Source: Eggerthellaceae bacterium UBA5808 (GTDB lineage Bacteria; Actinomycetota; Coriobacteriia; Coriobacteriales; Eggerthellaceae). From it: a DNA stretch of 16,690 nt. Both the position numbers and the translations under genes were made by a program. The stretch lies in NCBI GenBank assembly GCA_002417975.1, contig DIDE01000039.1, forward strand, positions 6,734 through 23,423, written 5' to 3'. Under the pieces are notes generated by a model. That model was not told the DNA's origin and did no database searches. It was given only the letters and a program-made list of their open reading frames with translations. Positions 14,226 through 16,690 of this stretch are shown here, piece by piece. Position 1 is the stretch's first letter. Every line of letters begins with the position of its first letter.

Positions 14226-16655
14226 ATGGCCAATGAATCACGCATTATATCCGAGCAGAAACGCTCGGACACGAGCGCGGCATCCGCCAATACGTCTAGT
14301 GTGAACGAAGAGCATTGTGGTCAGAAGTCTCTGGATGCGAAGGTTGTCGATTTTGACAAGCTTCCTAAAGAAAAAAAGCATGGTGCTCAGAAATCCCTGG
14401 ATGTAAAGGGTTCATCCAGGGATTCTCATACGTTTCGGCTGCGAGGTACTTGTGCATTCCGCATAGTGCTTATAGCGCTGCTTGCGCTACTCATTGAATG
14501 TTCGGTATGCAACTGTGCTCATTGGCAGACGCTTGGTCTAACGCCGTATTGTCTCACTGATGAGCCGACGACGATTACGAGTGAAAATGACCAGTTGTCG
14601 TGGGACAACATTGATGTCGATGTCACCAATCTCTCGATATATCTGGGGGATGATCAATCCTCATCGATCGTGTATGCGAAACCTTCGATTACCGATGAGG
14701 GGACAACGGAAGCATACGATATTCCACTGGCAGAAATTCAGAAGTCAGTAGATCGTAGTAGTATACAGACGCTTCATGCGTATGGATCGCTCCATAGCCT
14801 TACACTTTCTTTCCCTCGGGGCAGTAAAGTCAATGAGGATTCGGGCGAGATGCTTGATGGAAATGTGTATCCGATTTACATTGATGCAGTATATCTCAAT
14901 ACCGAAGTTCCTTTTACGTTTAATCCTCTAAGATACGGTTGCCTTTTGGCGGCGCTATTACTCATCTATGCATTGCGACCTCATGCGCGCATCTATCGTT
15001 TACGAGCAGGTGACCATTCATCGTTTGCGAAGGGCGTAAGAATTTCGTCGGTCGTTGTTGCCTCGTTGATTACGGTGCTCATTGTTGCCTCTTTCCCCAA
15101 CTGGGGTCAGATGCCAGCGCAATGGTTTGGCATTGCATCGAGCGATACATCAACAAGTGATTCATTAGCAACTGATACTCAAGATGAAGCAACATACGAC
15201 GACGAAGAACCATCGTGGTATCACTCATTTGCGTATGATGAATATGCAGAGTTAGCACGGTCGATGGCTCAAGGCCGGCTTGACCTTATGGAAGATCCTC
15301 CTTCGTGGCTTGCTCAACTTGATGATCCCTACAATCCAGGCATGCAGGATACTATGACTGAGGAGACCGGCGAATCAAATAAGGTTGACGCTGCATACTA
15401 TCAGGGACGCTATTACGTATATTTTGGCGTTGTTCCTGTACTGACAATGTATTTGCCGTGGCATCTTGTTACGGGTGGGGATTTGCCTAACGGGATTGCG
15501 TTACTTATCCCGACAATTCTATGTATTGTTGCTGTTGCGGCACTTCTTACGCGATTATGTCGGCAGCGATTTAAGAAGGTCAGTCTGGGCGTATGGCTGC
15601 TTGTGTTTATTGGCATTGTTGCAGGATCAGGAATATTGTTTGGCCTTGGTCGACCGACGCTCTATCAGGTTCCGATTGCATGCGGGAGATGCTTGCTTGT
15701 CGTTGGTCTTTACTGCTGGTACAGGGGGCTTTCGGAGGAGCGTAATGGTTTGCTCGCCTTAGGATCGTTGAGCATTACTGCGATCATTGGGTGCCGTCCT
15801 CAGATGCTTATAGCTCTTATTGGTATAATTCCGCTTGCGTATTTTGCTTGTCGTAAGCAGCCACAACAACGTATGCGCGTGCTTGCATCGTTGTTCATTC
15901 CTGTTGTGCTCGTTGGCATTTGCGCGGGTTGCTATAATGCTGCGCGCTTTGGCTCCTTCTTTAATGTGGGCGCGAATTATAATCTCGCTGGGAATAATAT
16001 GCAGATGCGAGGGAATGTGCCCGAGCGCCTTGTTGATGGGCTGTTCTTCTATCTTTTTCAGCCGCCTGTTATATCGACAAATTTCCCATTTTTGCTTCCT
16101 GCACAGACAGATGCATCGTATCGGGGAATGAGTATTCTTGAGCCACTTGCTGGTGGTGTATTAGTTACCATGCCATTTTTGTGGGCAGCGTTTCCCACAA
16201 AAGCGCTTCGCCAACGTGCGGGGAAATCTATTGCTGCGTTGATGATAGGATGCTGTATTGCTGCAGTTGTTATTGTCTGCTTTGATACGGAAGCATCTGG
16301 AACTATTGGGCGTTATTGCCAGGACTATGCCATATTCTTTGCGCTTGCTGCGGCAGTTGGTATTCTTGCGCGTATCGATATCCGTTGTGGAGATCGATGT
16401 GCGTGTGATGATTACGATGCTGCAAATGATACGGCTGTTCGGTATACGTCACTGTCTCATCGCACAATCAGAAATGATTACGATGCTGCGAATGATACGG
16501 CTGTTCGGTGCCTGCGTGCTGCTATTGCGGCGACGTTGGCCTACACGTTCTTGTTATTCTTGTTCATGCACTCGAATGCGGGATGCAATACGGCTGGTGG
16601 TAGCAGCCCTGAACTATGGGAATATTTGCGGCAGACATTTCAGTTTTGGACGTAA
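14226..16655 (+). CDS. Large polytopic membrane protein, GT-C-like, unknown substrate
   Basis: An 809-residue integral membrane protein. A hydrophilic N-terminus (about 75 residues, with two QKSLDxK repeats) precedes TM1 (about 78-97). An extracytoplasmic beta-rich domain of about 130 residues comes next, then a TM near 237-253, another hydrophobic segment, and a second outside region containing SFAYDEYAELARSMAQGRLD, LDDPYNPG (about 365) and AYYQGRYYVYFGVVPVL (about 390-406). Eight or so further TM helices follow. Similar DxPYDP...Y.GKYYLYFG-type membrane proteins occur in Gram-positive bacteria and are often left as hypothetical or likened to GT-C glycosyltransferases. A role in cell-envelope glycan assembly is therefore an inference, not shown. 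I chose the ATG at 14226: GAGGAG (14212-14217) lies 8 nt upstream, whereas a TTG at 14208 lies ahead of that site. It follows purL by 21 nt. Confidence 0.75.
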   Translation: MANESRIISEQKRSDTSAASANTSSVNEEHCGQKSLDAKVVDFDKLPKEKKHGAQKSLDVKGSSRDSHTFRLRGTCAFRIVLIALLALLIECSVCNCAHWQTLGLTPYCLTDEPTTITSENDQLSWDNIDVDVTNLSIYLGDDQSSSIVYAKPSITDEGTTEAYDIPLAEIQKSVDRSSIQTLHAYGSLHSLTLSFPRGSKVNEDSGEMLDGNVYPIYIDAVYLNTEVPFTFNPLRYGCLLAALLLIYALRPHARIYRLRAGDHSSFAKGVRISSVVVASLITVLIVASFPNWGQMPAQWFGIASSDTSTSDSLATDTQDEATYDDEEPSWYHSFAYDEYAELARSMAQGRLDLMEDPPSWLAQLDDPYNPGMQDTMTEETGESNKVDAAYYQGRYYVYFGVVPVLTMYLPWHLVTGGDLPNGIALLIPTILCIVAVAALLTRLCRQRFKKVSLGVWLLVFIGIVAGSGILFGLGRPTLYQVPIACGRCLLVVGLYCWYRGLSEERNGLLALGSLSITAIIGCRPQMLIALIGIIPLAYFACRKQPQQRMRVLASLFIPVVLVGICAGCYNAARFGSFFNVGANYNLAGNNMQMRGNVPERLVDGLFFYLFQPPVISTNFPFLLPAQTDASYRGMSILEPLAGGVLVTMPFLWAAFPTKALRQRAGKSIAALMIGCCIAAVVIVCFDTEASGTIGRYCQDYAIFFALAAAVGILARIDIRCGDRCACDDYDAANDTAVRYTSLSHRTIRNDYDAANDTAVRCLRAAIAATLAYTFLLFLFMHSNAGCNTAGGSSPELWEYLRQTFQFWT
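14322..14409 (+). repeat. Imperfect 22-nt direct repeat, 66-nt offset, in the N-terminal coding region
   Basis: The 22-nt segments at 14322-14343 and 14388-14409 match at 18 positions and are exactly 66 nt (22 codons) apart, giving QKSLDAK and QKSLDVK in the protein. A run of seven A (14371-14377) lies between them. Confidence 0.6.
14392..14424 (+). repeat. Strong 12-bp hairpin inside the 5' coding region
   Basis: AATCCCTGGATG (14392-14403) and CATCCAGGGATT (14413-14424) are perfect reverse complements around a 9-nt loop TAAAGGGTT. The hairpin is within the membrane-protein gene, about 56 codons from the start and overlapping the second copy of the QKSLD repeat. No T-run follows, so it is not an obvious terminator. 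Confidence 0.7.
16408..16509 (+). repeat. 36-bp direct repeat, 66-nt offset, in the C-terminal coding region
   Basis: The segments at 16408-16443 and 16474-16509 match at 35 of 36 positions (the difference is at 16424 and 16490). They encode DYDAANDTAVR twice, 22 residues apart, in a hydrophilic loop between the last membrane helices. The near-identity at nucleotide level points to a recent duplication. Confidence 0.85.
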
Positions 16656-16661
16656 TAAATT

Positions 16662-16681
16662 TTGGGAGTAGTAACTCTCAA
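16662..16681 (+). terminator. Candidate hairpin after the GT-C-like gene
   Basis: TTGGGAG (16662-16668) pairs with CTCTCAA (16675-16681) with one G-U pair around TAGTAA, starting 7 nt after the stop. No T-run is visible before the window ends, so terminator function is uncertain. Confidence 0.3.
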
Positions 16682-16690
16682 CCTAGTAAC

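Overview
The window looks like chromosomal DNA from an actinobacterium. The best guess is the class Coriobacteriia: roughly balanced base composition by eye, GTG as well as ATG starts, AAAGG/GAGGAG-type ribosome binding sites, separate PurS/PurQ/PurL subunits, PurC of the longer (~290 aa) form, and paired single-copy TrkA-like proteins. That placement is inference from gene content and protein style, not from a marker gene. There is no sign of phage, insertion sequences, CRISPR or tRNA/rRNA genes.

Layout. (1) 1-1841: the 3' part of a CBS/CorC-HlyC membrane-associated protein (the gene enters from outside the window), then a PspC-domain membrane protein. (2) 2063-3408: two adjacent RCK/TrkA-type NAD-binding proteins, with no channel gene in view. 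(3) 3600-4943: purB. Its stop codon directly abuts the stop of a convergent minus-strand gene (4944-6329) for a Tat-signal, beta-rich exported protein. (4) A 403-bp divergent intergenic region (6330-6732) with a nested palindrome, then an OmpR-family response regulator and its HAMP-type histidine kinase. (5) purC, a small two-TM membrane protein with a charged tail, a short terminator, then purS-purQ-purL. (6) A large polytopic membrane protein (14226-16655) resembling GT-C-type enzymes, with internal repeats.

The purine genes cover FGAM synthetase (PurS, PurQ, PurL), SAICAR synthetase (PurC) and adenylosuccinate lyase (PurB), that is step 4, step 7 and the two lyase steps. The main surprise is that purL as written is not a single reading frame. 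Two +1 disruptions about 190 bp apart (near 12502-12504 and near 12695) move the PurL sequence from frame 1 to frame 2 to frame 3, while the protein on either side stays well conserved. It is either a recent pseudogene that would break de novo purine synthesis, or a local sequence error. No other gene in the window shows such damage.

I did not find a convincing undescribed multi-gene system. The most open items are the purL lesions, the exported Tat protein, the repeat- and hairpin-bearing GT-C-like membrane protein, and several palindromes next to likely promoters.
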